6,281 bases of DNA from positions 1 through 6,281 of the forward strand of contig CAIWVX010000189.1 of assembly GCA_903916205.1 (NCBI GenBank), given 5' to 3'. Position numbers and translations under genes: made by a program. The notes under the pieces were generated by a model. The model was not told the origin of the DNA. It searched no databases and saw nothing but the letters and a program-made list of their open reading frames with translations. Shown here in pieces: positions 1-6,281 of the stretch (position 1 is its first letter; each line of letters opens with the position of its first letter). Source of the DNA: an uncultured beta proteobacterium (GTDB lineage Bacteria; Pseudomonadota; Gammaproteobacteria; Burkholderiales; Rhodocyclaceae).

Positions 1-147
1 AACGGCCATTTATCCGATGAAAAATCGATTTTGTTCAAAATGGCGTCTCAATTTGCCCTTGCTGACTAAACTTGCGGCGGCTTGTTCGGCGCTTCCTTAA
101 CAATATTTGTTCATCGGGTGCTCCATGATAATATTTGCACTCAACCA

Positions 148-176
148 TTGGCTATACCCAAAAACATATCTGTGAT
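148..176 (+). promoter_or_regulatory. Weak candidate sigma-70 promoter for pntAB
   Basis: TTGGCT (148-153) and TGTGAT (171-176) are separated by 17 bases, and each matches four of six consensus bases. A second -10-like box, GATAAT at 127-132, is a better hexamer but has no -35 at normal spacing. Either would leave a long leader before pntA. This is a guess from consensus matching only. Confidence 0.18.
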
Positions 177-261
177 CGTTTGCAGAAATGATGTGACGAC
201 GGAGTGTCTTGTTTAACGGGGGCTTTCGACATCTTCGCTCCCGATATTTTTTCTTGTTTAG

Positions 262-290
262 TAAAAAGCCCGCTGGTTGCCACCTTTTTA
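262..290 (+). promoter_or_regulatory. Stem-loop in the pntA leader
   Basis: TAAAAAG (262-268) is the reverse complement of CTTTTTA (284-290). Inside it TGG (274-276) can pair with CCA (280-282) around a TTG loop, leaving CCCGC unpaired on the left side. The structure ends 30 bases before the pntA start. It could be a leader element or the remnant of a terminator. The outer stem is mostly A-T pairs, so stability is modest. Confidence 0.22.
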
Positions 291-310
291 ACTTTTATGA
301 ATTAAGTGAT

Positions 311-314
311 GGAG
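311..314 (+). promoter_or_regulatory. Ribosome binding site deciding the pntA start
   Basis: GGAG lies six bases before the ATG at 321. It falls after the GTG at 306 and overlaps the region of the ATG at 309, so it can serve only the ATG at 321. This favours the shorter, 530-residue PntA. Confidence 0.6.
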
Positions 315-320
315 AACCGA

Positions 321-1913
321 ATGCCACTGACTATCGGAGTACCACGAGAGGTCTTTACGGGCGAAAAGCGCGTTGCGACCGTTCCAGAAGTCGTCGAAAA
401 ACTGATCAAACTTGGGTTTAAAGTTGCCGTTGAATCAGGTGCAGGTGTCTTAGCCAATTTTGATGACGATGCTTACCGCGCATCTGGCGCTGAGATTGCG
501 GATACGGCGGCCAATCTTTGGTCAATGTCCGACATTGTTTTTAAGGTGCGTATTCCGACAGATGAAGAAGTGGGCTTGTTGCGCGAAGGCTGCACGTTGA
601 TCGGTTTTATCTGGCCGGCGCAAAATCCCGAATTGATGCAGCAACTGGCGGCCAGAAAAGTGACTGTACTGGCCATTGACGCACTGCCGCGTACATTAAG
701 TCGCGCTCAGAAGATGGATGCGCTGACCTCTCAGGCGGGCGTCGCTGGCTATCGTGCAGTTATTGAAGCCGCTAACGCTTTCGGACGTTTCTTCAACGGT
801 CAGATTACTGCCGCAGGCAAAGTACCTCCGGCTAAAGTTTTCATTGCTGGTGCTGGCGTCGCAGGTCTAGCGGCTATCGGCACGGCGGCTTCTCTGGGCG
901 CCGTGGTGCGGGCCAATGACACGCGTGCCGAAGTGGCTGATCAGGTGGTGTCGCTGGGAGGTGAGTTCGTCAAAGTCGATTACGAAGAAGAAGGCTCGGG
1001 TGGCGGTGGCTACGCCAAGGTTATGAGCGAAGGTTTCCAGCAAGCGCAACGCGATATGTACGCCAAGCAAGCGAAGGAAGTCGACATCATCGTCACCACC
1101 GCGCTCATTCCGGGCAAGCCCGCACCCAAGCTCATTACCGCCGAAATGGTCAAGAGCATGAAGCCGGGCAGCGTGATTGTCGATATGGCCGCCGAACAGG
1201 GCGGTAACTGCGAGTTGACCGAACCGGGGCAAGCCGTCGTCAAACATGGCGTCACCATTATCGGCTACACCGACCTCGTTAGCCGCTTGGCAAGGCAGTC
1301 GTCTACGCTATACAGCAGCAATCTGTTCCGCCTGACCGAGGAACTGTGCAAGACCAAGGACGGCATAATCAACGTCAATATGGAAGACGATGCCATCCGT
1401 GGCTTAACCGTCATCAAGGACGGCAGTATTACCTGGCCTCCTCCTGCGCTCAAACCTGCGGCGACACCTCCCGCCGCAGCGAAGCCTGCGGCAGCGCCTG
1501 CGGCGGCCAAAAAAGGGCACGGTCATGGCGGCAGTAGCGAACCCATGCCGGGCAACAAGTTGGCGATCATGTTCGGTGTATCCGCGGCTTTGTTCTGGTT
1601 TATTGGCGCCAATGCCCCGACCGCTTTCTTGGCGCATTTCACGGTGTTTGTGTTGGCCTGCTTTGTCGGCTACATGGTGGTCTGGAACGTCAAACCAGCA
1701 TTGCATCCGCCTCTGATGAGCGTCACCAATGCGATCAGTAGCATCATCACCATCGGAGCACTCGTCCAGATTGCCCCACCGATTGCGCTTGATCCTTCAC
1801 GTCCTGATGAATGGATTCGCTGGCTCGCTGTCGGCGGCATTGTTCTCGCTACGATTAATATGTTCGGCGGTTTTGCCGTTACCCAGCGCATGCTGGCAAT
1901 GTTCCGTAAATAA
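321..1913 (+). CDS. pntA: NAD(P) transhydrogenase subunit alpha PntA
   Basis: This is the alpha subunit of the inner-membrane proton-translocating transhydrogenase, which transfers hydride from NADH to NADP+ driven by the proton gradient. It is the fused E. coli-type form of 530 residues. The NAD(H)-binding domain I opens with IGVPREVF and carries FIWPAQNPELMQ, a PR..SRAQ..DAL RQD loop (residues 123-135), the Rossmann motif GAGVAG (177-182), and AKEVDIIVTTALIPGKPAPKL. An Ala/Pro-rich linker (376-411) containing GHGHGG leads to about four membrane segments (414-525) with HFTVFVLACFVGY and MSVTNAIS. The frame is open further upstream to a GTG at 306 and an ATG at 309, but the GGAG at 311-314 fits only the ATG at 321. 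The TAA stop overlaps the pntB Shine-Dalgarno, so the two genes are translated together. Oddity: the RQD loop reads PRTLSRAQ, one residue longer than the PRISRAQ I recall from E. coli and Rhodospirillum. Confidence 0.97.
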   Translation: MPLTIGVPREVFTGEKRVATVPEVVEKLIKLGFKVAVESGAGVLANFDDDAYRASGAEIADTAANLWSMSDIVFKVRIPTDEEVGLLREGCTLIGFIWPAQNPELMQQLAARKVTVLAIDALPRTLSRAQKMDALTSQAGVAGYRAVIEAANAFGRFFNGQITAAGKVPPAKVFIAGAGVAGLAAIGTAASLGAVVRANDTRAEVADQVVSLGGEFVKVDYEEEGSGGGGYAKVMSEGFQQAQRDMYAKQAKEVDIIVTTALIPGKPAPKLITAEMVKSMKPGSVIVDMAAEQGGNCELTEPGQAVVKHGVTIIGYTDLVSRLARQSSTLYSSNLFRLTEELCKTKDGIINVNMEDDAIRGLTVIKDGSITWPPPALKPAATPPAAAKPAAAPAAAKKGHGHGGSSEPMPGNKLAIMFGVSAALFWFIGANAPTAFLAHFTVFVLACFVGYMVVWNVKPALHPPLMSVTNAISSIITIGALVQIAPPIALDPSRPDEWIRWLAVGGIVLATINMFGGFAVTQRMLAMFRK

Positions 1914-1925
1914 GGAGAATTAAAC

Positions 1926-3347
1926 ATGTCTGGAAGTCTGGCAACAGTCTCCTATATCGGAGCAACCATCCTTTTTATCTTGTGTCTTGGCGGCCTTTCC
2001 AACCAGGAAACCGCACGGCGGGGTAATCTTTTCGGCATGATCGGCATGTCCATCGCTGTATTGGCTACCGTTTTTGGCCCCAATGTTACCGGCGCGGGTC
2101 TGCCGTGGATCGTAACGGCCATGGTCATCGGCGGCAGCGTTGGCGTTTATGCAGCACGTGTCGTGCAAATGACGCAGATGCCTGAACTCGTAGCGCTGAT
2201 GCATAGTATGGTCGGCCTAGCCGCGATGCTGGTCGGCTACGCCAACTACATCGACCCGATTGCGGCCGCCAATCTCTCCGGCGCAGAAAAAGCCATTCAC
2301 GAGATGGAAATGTATATCGGCGTACTCATTGGTGCGGTTACCTTATCGGGTTCGATTATCGCTTTTGGCAAATTGTCGGGAAAAATTGGCGGCAAACCCC
2401 TGCTGCTACCCGCGCGTCACTGGATGAATCTGCTCGGCTTGATCGTCATCATCTACTTTGGCCGCGAGTTTCTCCAAGCTACAACGATTGCCGAGGGGAT
2501 GCCGGCAATGATTGTCATGACCATCATTGCTCTCCTGTTCGGCGTGCATATGGTCATGGCCATTGGTGGTGCCGATATGCCGGTAGTTGTTTCTATGCTC
2601 AACAGCTACTCGGGATGGGCCGCTGCGGCCACCGGTTTCATGCTCTCAAATGACTTGCTGATTGTCACCGGAGCCTTAGTCGGATCAAGTGGCGCGATTT
2701 TGTCCTACATCATGTGTTCGGCCATGAACCGCAACTTTATCAGTGTCATTGCGGGCGGTTTCGGTTCGGACGGCGGCACACCGGCCCCGGCTGGGGGCGC
2801 TAATGCCGAGCCCGTCGGCGAGGTATCACCGATTCTTGCGGCTGAAACGGCTGAGTTGTTGCGGGAAGCTAAGAACGTGATCATCGTGCCTGGTTATGGT
2901 ATGGCGGTCGCTCAAGCTCAGCACACCGTTAATGAAATCACTCAATTTTTGCGAGAAAAAGGCGTTAATGTTCGCTTTGGCATTCACCCGGTCGCCGGTC
3001 GTATGCCGGGTCACATGAATGTTCTTCTCGCTGAAGCCCGTGTGCCTTATGACATTGTTTTCGAGATGGAAGAGCTTAACGATGATTTCCCGAGCACCGA
3101 CGTTACGATGGTTATCGGTGCTAACGACATCGTTAATCCAGCGGCGCAGGATGACCCGACCAGCCCCATCGCCGGAATGCCGGTGCTCGAAGTTTGGAAG
3201 GCAAAAACATCAATCGTCATGAAGCGCAGCATGGCCTCGGGTTATGCTGGAGTTGATAATCCGCTGTTCTACAAGGAAAACAACCGCATGCTCTTCGGCG
3301 ATGCTAAAAAAATGCTTGATGAAGTGTTAATTGCTTTGAAATCCTGA
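1926..3347 (+). CDS. pntB: NAD(P) transhydrogenase subunit beta PntB
   Basis: This is the beta subunit of the same complex. It provides most of the proton channel and the NADP(H)-binding domain III. It has 473 residues, close to the usual length for the family, and is colinear with E. coli PntB from [11 protein letters not shown] to the C-terminus. About nine hydrophobic segments fill residues 1-285. They include His93 in [16 protein letters not shown] and Asn226 in [17 protein letters not shown], which align with the channel residues His91 and Asn222 of E. coli. A Gly/Pro/Ala-rich hinge (about 285-300) leads to domain III, with [11 protein letters not shown] (322-332), [31 protein letters not shown] and [16 protein letters not shown], the NADP-binding elements. 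Translation starts at an ATG eight bases after TAAGGAG, which includes the pntA stop. All key residues I can place are present, so the enzyme should be functional. A terminator follows 16 bases after the stop. Confidence 0.98.
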   Translation: MSGSLATVSYIGATILFILCLGGLSNQETARRGNLFGMIGMSIAVLATVFGPNVTGAGLPWIVTAMVIGGSVGVYAARVVQMTQMPELVALMHSMVGLAAMLVGYANYIDPIAAANLSGAEKAIHEMEMYIGVLIGAVTLSGSIIAFGKLSGKIGGKPLLLPARHWMNLLGLIVIIYFGREFLQATTIAEGMPAMIVMTIIALLFGVHMVMAIGGADMPVVVSMLNSYSGWAAAATGFMLSNDLLIVTGALVGSSGAILSYIMCSAMNRNFISVIAGGFGSDGGTPAPAGGANAEPVGEVSPILAAETAELLREAKNVIIVPGYGMAVAQAQHTVNEITQFLREKGVNVRFGIHPVAGRMPGHMNVLLAEARVPYDIVFEMEELNDDFPSTDVTMVIGANDIVNPAAQDDPTSPIAGMPVLEVWKAKTSIVMKRSMASGYAGVDNPLFYKENNRMLFGDAKKMLDEVLIALKS

Positions 3348-3363
3348 GTCATTCAAGCCCAGC

Positions 3364-3393
3364 AAAAACGCCCGTTCAGACGGGCGTTTTTTT
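3364..3393. terminator. Bidirectional intrinsic terminator between pntB and hslO
   Basis: ACGCCCGT (3368-3375) pairs with ACGGGCGT (3380-3387) around a TCAG loop. The flanking A run (3364-3368) and T run (3387-3393) extend the stem. Seven Ts follow on the plus strand and five on the minus strand. It lies between two convergent operons, so it can end pntAB on one strand and the hslO operon on the other. Confidence 0.92.
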
Positions 3394-3446
3394 ATCGGTC
3401 TCTAGGATGATTTTGTTGCTCAGTACCCAGCAAACGCTGTCGCGGG

Positions 3447-4310
3447 TCAATGTAAGGACGGCGGTGTGTGCGGTACGTTGCTGAATAGCGCGTCGATAGC
3501 CACCTTTTCAAAACGGTATTCGTGGTTGGCTAAATCGTCGTTGATGGTGATGGCTCCGTTTTGTTTGAGCGCGGCGTAGATTTCTTCGCGACCCAGCGTG
3601 CGTAGCATGTTGCTGACTTTGTCCCAGTCCATCGGGCAGTTATTGGTCACGGCTTGAGTTGCAAAAAGGCGCACGGTTTCTTCGTGGAAAAGTCGGTTGA
3701 GTAGTTGGTCTGTCGGCAGATTGAGCAATTCTTCCGGCTTGACGGTGGCAGCGAGTGTTTCAATGCGCGTCCAGCCGTCGTTGTCGCGCTCATCGGTTGT
3801 CGGCATTTTTTGCAGAAATAATCCAGCGACGCCGTTGGCGGTGGCCGCCAAGAAAAAACGCGAAGCCAACTGCTCCGATTGCTTAAGGTAATGCTCGAAG
3901 ACTTCGGCAATGCTGTTGCCGGTTAACGGCACGATGCTTTGGTAGGGTTCCCGCATCGAGGGCATGTTAAGCGATAGCAGTAGTTGGCCTTTGCCAAGTA
4001 GATCAATAAGCGAGGCGGCCTGAAGGTTTTCCCTGAATTGCGCCATGCAGCGAATGTTGAGCTCTTCGTTGCAGTCGATGACCAGCAACGTGATCGGCCC
4101 TTCGCCGCGCAACTGGATGGTTAGTCGCCCCGGTTGCTTGAGATTGTTAGCCAAGAGCAGAGTGGTGGCGGTCATCTGTCCAAGCAGTTCGATCACTGGG
4201 GTTGGGTAGTTGCGATTAGTCAGCAGCTTTTCCCAGACCGAATCGAGGCGAACCACCGCCCCGCGAATATCGAGGTCATCAAAAAGAAGGCGCTGAAGAC
4301 TATTTTCCAT
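3447..4310 (-). CDS. hslO: Hsp33-family chaperone lacking most redox-switch cysteines
   Basis: This is a cytoplasmic Hsp33-type holdase of 287 residues, close to the usual length. The N-terminal domain is recognisable from LQRLLFDDLDIRGAVVRL, YPTPVIELLGQM, LLVIDCNEELNIRC and the Y.GIVPL-type segment YQSIVPLTGNSIAEVFEHYL. The C-terminal linker domain has NMLRTLGREEI and YRFEKVAIDALF. Classical Hsp33 senses oxidation through CxC and CxxC, which bind zinc. Here those positions read CPM (225-227) and DDLA (258-261). The spacing is identical to E. coli 232/234/265/268 with an offset of seven, so only Cys225 remains. The reading frame and flanking motifs are intact, so this looks like a cysteine-poor variant and not a decayed gene. 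It probably does not use the standard zinc-disulfide switch. The start codon overlaps the stop of the preceding yffB-like gene (TAATG), which suggests coupled translation. The bidirectional terminator lies about 54 bases beyond the stop. Confidence 0.93.
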   Translation of the reverse strand: MENSLQRLLFDDLDIRGAVVRLDSVWEKLLTNRNYPTPVIELLGQMTATTLLLANNLKQPGRLTIQLRGEGPITLLVIDCNEELNIRCMAQFRENLQAASLIDLLGKGQLLLSLNMPSMREPYQSIVPLTGNSIAEVFEHYLKQSEQLASRFFLAATANGVAGLFLQKMPTTDERDNDGWTRIETLAATVKPEELLNLPTDQLLNRLFHEETVRLFATQAVTNNCPMDWDKVSNMLRTLGREEIYAALKQNGAITINDDLANHEYRFEKVAIDALFSNVPHTPPSLH

Positions 4311-4687
4311 TAGTTTGAATCCTGCATGAATTCATTTTCGTAGCGCACAGGATCGAAGCCAATCAGCAGCGTTGTGCCGCTATCCAGGACGGGCCGCTTG
4401 ATCAATGTCGGGTACTCGCGCATCAAGGCCAGAGCGGCGGTTTCATCAACATGGGTACGCTTTTCTTCGCTCAGTCGCTTCCACGTTAAGCCTCGGGTAT
4501 TGAGTAACACTTTCCAACCGGCGCGCTGGCTCCAGTCAGGCAAATGGTTTTCGATCACACCGGTTTTTTTGTAGTCGATGAATTCATAGGCAATGCCTTT
4601 GCTTTCAAGCCAGGCTAGGGCTTTTTTCATGGTGTCGCAGTTTTTTATGCCGTAGATACGACAGGGGCTCAATGGGGTATTGGACAT
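4310..4687 (-). CDS. yffB: YffB/ArsC-Spx-type thioredoxin-fold protein
   Basis: This is a small cytoplasmic thioredoxin-fold protein of the ArsC/Spx/MgsR superfamily, closest to E. coli YffB. It has 125 residues from the chosen start. The family is often annotated as arsenate reductase-like, but YffB has no proven arsenate reductase role, so I do not call it arsC. Visible family motifs, in order, are IYGIKNCDTMKKA (Cys17 in NCDT), YEFIDYKKTG, LLNTRGLTWKRL, LIKRPVL (the cis-proline loop with a conserved Arg) and LLIGF. An in-frame ATG at 4723 would add 12 residues, but it has no ribosome binding site and lies deeper inside the preceding gene. The ATG at 4687 has a weak GGA just upstream and better matches the family's N-terminus. 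The gene overlaps the DUF4276-like gene by about 19 bases and hslO by one base, so it probably belongs to the same transcript. Confidence 0.88.
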   Translation of the reverse strand: MSNTPLSPCRIYGIKNCDTMKKALAWLESKGIAYEFIDYKKTGVIENHLPDWSQRAGWKVLLNTRGLTWKRLSEEKRTHVDETAALALMREYPTLIKRPVLDSGTTLLIGFDPVRYENEFMQDSN

Positions 4688-5022
4688 ATTTTCCGAGTGG
4701 TGATTAGCAGAATAAAGCGCCATTCACAGCAAGCAAGACGAACCAGCGTTAATTCGGCTTTGCCGGATTCGAGACATTTCTCCCAAAGCCCTTGCTTAAG
4801 ACGCCGACAATCGGGATGGTTGTCTTTGTCGCGCAAAACAATGAACCGCGCCTCGCGATTCTGGTAACCGCGCATACGTTTTACCATTTGCTTTTCCAGA
4901 TCTTGTTTGCCTTCGAAAGGGATGCAACGAAATTTGATTTGAGGATCAAGAATACGAGGGAGAAGCTCAGTTAGCATGGCTTCTGCTGATTTTTCTTCAA
5001 GCAAAAAAACGATTTCCTTCAT
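4669..5022 (-). CDS. C-terminally truncated DUF4276-like protein
   Basis: The 117-residue product resembles the N-terminal half of DUF4276 proteins, which I recall as about 200 residues and which usually sit next to an AAA ATPase gene, as here. Visible features are MKEIVFLLEE (Glu9/Glu10), FRCIPFEGKQDLEKQM, NREARFIVLRDKDNHPDC (Asp65 and Asp67 in a DxD) and LTLVRLAC. An early Glu plus a DxD after a beta strand suits a TOPRIM-like metal site, but that is inference. Where relatives continue with something like ACRELESWYLGD, this protein reads ACCEW and then an unrelated tail (RFILLITTRKICPIPH) that lies over the yffB leader and start. The 3' half therefore seems deleted, not frameshifted, because no further DUF4276 sequence has room before yffB. 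The start overlaps the ATPase stop as ATGA, with a GAGGGGG Shine-Dalgarno upstream. The protein may be non-functional. Confidence 0.75.
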   Translation of the reverse strand: MKEIVFLLEEKSAEAMLTELLPRILDPQIKFRCIPFEGKQDLEKQMVKRMRGYQNREARFIVLRDKDNHPDCRRLKQGLWEKCLESGKAELTLVRLACCEWRFILLITTRKICPIPH

Positions 5023-6206
5023 TGAGGATCCGCCCCCTCAAAAAAGCCTTGATTCCAGAGGTAACCCATTTGATCTCCTTCATCCATATACGCCGCAATT
5101 TGCGGGTCATCCTTGGCACGGCGAATCTCGGTTCCCTCCTGTGTTTTGACGAGCCAGCAGACTTCTTCCAGTTCGGCCGCGTTTAAAAAATCGGGCGAGT
5201 GGGTTGAAACCAATACCTGCCCACCGCGTTGGGCGTAGTCACGAAATTCTTCAGCGAGTTCAGGCATCAGTTTGGGGTACAACTGGTTTTCAGGTTCTTC
5301 CACACAAAGCAGGGGGTGAGGACGGGGATCGTGGAGCAGCACCAGATAGGCAAACATTTTGATGGTGCCATCGGAAACATAACGGTCAAGAAACGGCGTT
5401 TTGAACGACCCATCCTGAAAGCGCAGGGTCAGATAACCATCATCCATTAGCTTGGGTTCGATGGTGCTGATACCGGGAACGCGGCGGGCCATCGTCGTTA
5501 GAATTTCGTCAAATTTGGCCGGATATCGCTCGTGCATAAAACGTGCTACGAGTGGCAAATTGTCGCCGGTTTCCGACAAGTGTTCAGAATCGCCCGAAGC
5601 CTCTTTTCGACCCCGTGCCGCGTTGATGTGAAAATCTGAAACATGCCAGGATTCCATCAATTGCCGGAAAGCGTTAGCTGCTTTGAAGCGCTCGAATTGC
5701 CCCAACCCCTTGATGGCTAACGTGTCAGGAGAAACTTTCTGGTTCTCGCGTTTTAGTTCCTCATCCTTTTTGTTGAAATCCTCTTCGTTGGTGATGGCAT
5801 AACCTTCGCCATTGGAAAAATCGAGAAAGTGAAAAGGACTGCCGTGGCGACCGCGTTTATAACGCAAAATTTCACGTTTAACATACGGGGCATTGTTGCG
5901 TTCGGCAATTTCCAAAGAGTAGGTGACTAATCGATCAACGCCCGTAATCGGCATGCGATACTGAATTTCAATCAGAATCGTGTCTTCACTACTATCTCGG
6001 CTGAGTACTTCGCGGAATCGCCCCCGGCTATCGAGAGCCTGACGGACACTGCCTTTCAGACAATCATGCAGAAATCCGAAAACATCAAATAGCGTGGTTT
6101 TTCCTGCGCCGTTGGCTCCGACCACCACGAGAAAAGAAGGAATGTCTTCCAAGTGGACGTCACGAAATGTCTTGAAGTTTTTTAAGCGGATGGACTCAAT
6201 CTTCAA
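5019..6206 (-). CDS. AAA/ABC-type ATPase (AAA_21/COG4637-like), TTG start
   Basis: This is a complete 395-residue SMC/ABC-like ATPase of the kind annotated as AAA family or predicted ATPase. The N-terminus KIESIRLKNFKTF is the typical first strand of the family. Walker A is GANGAGKT (30-37). A middle insertion (about 100-245) includes a charged stretch near 140-160. The signature-like VSDGTIKMFAYL is at 277-288, Walker B with catalytic-type acids is LLCVEEPENQLYP (299-311; Glu303, Glu304), and the switch histidine is His336 in VLVSTHSPDF. All core ATPase motifs are present. No nuclease or membrane domain is visible in this chain, so it likely acts with a partner, the adjacent DUF4276-like protein, through the ATGA overlap. 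Such ATPase plus TOPRIM-like pairs include phage-defence systems (PARIS, AbiL, OLD/Gabija types); a defence role here is inference. Translation begins at TTG, behind AAGGAGGT, and no nearby ATG would preserve the N-terminal strand. Confidence 0.88.
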   Translation of the reverse strand: MKIESIRLKNFKTFRDVHLEDIPSFLVVVGANGAGKTTLFDVFGFLHDCLKGSVRQALDSRGRFREVLSRDSSEDTILIEIQYRMPITGVDRLVTYSLEIAERNNAPYVKREILRYKRGRHGSPFHFLDFSNGEGYAITNEEDFNKKDEELKRENQKVSPDTLAIKGLGQFERFKAANAFRQLMESWHVSDFHINAARGRKEASGDSEHLSETGDNLPLVARFMHERYPAKFDEILTTMARRVPGISTIEPKLMDDGYLTLRFQDGSFKTPFLDRYVSDGTIKMFAYLVLLHDPRPHPLLCVEEPENQLYPKLMPELAEEFRDYAQRGGQVLVSTHSPDFLNAAELEEVCWLVKTQEGTEIRRAKDDPQIAAYMDEGDQMGYLWNQGFFEGADPQ

Positions 6207-6210
6207 AATA

Positions 6211-6218
6211 ACCTCCTT
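6211..6218 (-). promoter_or_regulatory. Full-consensus Shine-Dalgarno for the ATPase TTG start
   Basis: On the minus strand, AAGGAGGT is followed by TATT and then TTG (6206-6204). A near-perfect ribosome binding site at workable spacing supports the TTG as the true start and suggests efficient initiation despite the rare start codon. Confidence 0.8.
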
Positions 6219-6281
6219 GGCAAGTGAGCATCATACCTTTGACGACTAAATCGAGATAGCCCGTGCAGGGTTGAAAAGACT
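6219..6281 (-). other. Upstream region of the ATPase gene, cut by the window edge
   Basis: On the minus strand this stretch holds TATGAT (6235-6230), four or five bases from a -10 consensus and 23 bases before the TTG start. No good -35 lies at normal spacing. Two minus-strand frames stay open through the stretch, so the end of an upstream gene cannot be ruled out. The first gene of the minus-strand run may therefore have its own promoter here or be read from outside the window. Confidence 0.25.

Larger units (their letters stand above)
1..320. other. Non-coding leader upstream of pntA
   Basis: I find no gene I can support here. The stretch is AT-richer than the genes that follow. The first 69 bases are open in plus frame 1 and end at a TAA (67-69), so they could be the last 22 codons of a gene cut by the window edge. 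Frame 2 is also open to about 109, so this is weak. Visible elements are a direct repeat AATATTTG at 102-109 and 130-137, a GATAAT box at 127-132 (five of six bases of a -10 consensus, but without a well-placed -35), a weak promoter-like pair at 148-176, and a small stem-loop at 262-290. The region most likely holds the pntAB promoter and 5' leader. Confidence 0.5.

Noticed and set aside
1..69. Open plus frame ending at TAA, possible C-terminus of an upstream gene
   Set aside because: Only 22 codons are visible, another frame is open over the same bases, and I recognise no family. It is mentioned in the leader entry but not called.
14..117. Eight-base inverted repeat CCGATGAA (14-21) / TTCATCGG (110-117)
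   Set aside because: The arms are 88 bases apart with no extension of pairing; this is expected by chance.
171..196. Two TGTGA boxes (171-175 and 192-196), considered as a CRP-like site
   Set aside because: They are in the same orientation with no TCACA half facing either, so they do not form the palindrome such a site needs.
209..421. 70-codon plus-strand frame overlapping the pntA start
   Set aside because: It overlaps pntA in another frame, has low-complexity basic content, and has no ribosome site or family resemblance.
867..1247. 126-codon minus-strand frame inside pntA
   Set aside because: It lies entirely antisense to a strongly conserved gene and has the His/Leu/Arg-rich composition typical of a shadow frame.
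1404..1706. 100-codon minus-strand frame with many arginines
   Set aside because: It is antisense to the PntA linker and membrane region; its Arg/Gly-rich content reflects the Ala/Pro codons on the other strand.
4688..4723. Extended yffB start at the ATG at 4723
   Set aside because: No ribosome binding site precedes it, and the extra residues (ALYSANHHSEN) are outside the family's usual N-terminus.

Overview
The window looks chromosomal and comes from a Gram-negative proteobacterium. The PntA/PntB, Hsp33 and YffB-type proteins all resemble proteobacterial homologues. I lean towards a beta- or gammaproteobacterium, but nothing here fixes the genus. Base composition is moderate and more AT-rich in the leader at the left end.

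Layout. Positions 1-320 are a leader with no gene I can support. Positions 321-3347 hold a plus-strand operon, pntA-pntB, for the two subunits of the proton-translocating NAD(P) transhydrogenase. It ends at a strong hairpin terminator (3364-3393) that has A and T runs on both sides and so can serve both strands. Positions 3447-6206 are a convergent minus-strand run of four tightly packed genes. In transcription order these are an AAA/ABC-type ATPase (TTG start behind a full Shine-Dalgarno), a short DUF4276-like protein, a YffB/ArsC-Spx-type protein, and hslO (Hsp33). Every junction in this run overlaps: ATGA between the first two, about 19 nt between the second and third, and TAATG between the third and fourth. 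The four are probably cotranscribed.

How they work together. PntAB uses the proton gradient to move hydride from NADH to NADP+, which supplies NADPH for biosynthesis and redox defence. yffB and hslO are housekeeping or stress genes. The ATPase-DUF4276 pair in front of them resembles the two-gene ATPase plus TOPRIM-like modules found among defence systems. That functional link is inference.

Main points of interest. (1) The Hsp33 has lost three of the four zinc-binding, redox-switch cysteines at exactly aligned positions, while the surrounding linker domain is well kept. (2) The DUF4276 partner stops at 117 residues, in the middle of a conserved motif, and runs straight into the yffB leader. 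This looks like a deletion that joined an accessory module to a housekeeping operon. (3) PntA has one extra residue in the NAD-binding RQD loop.
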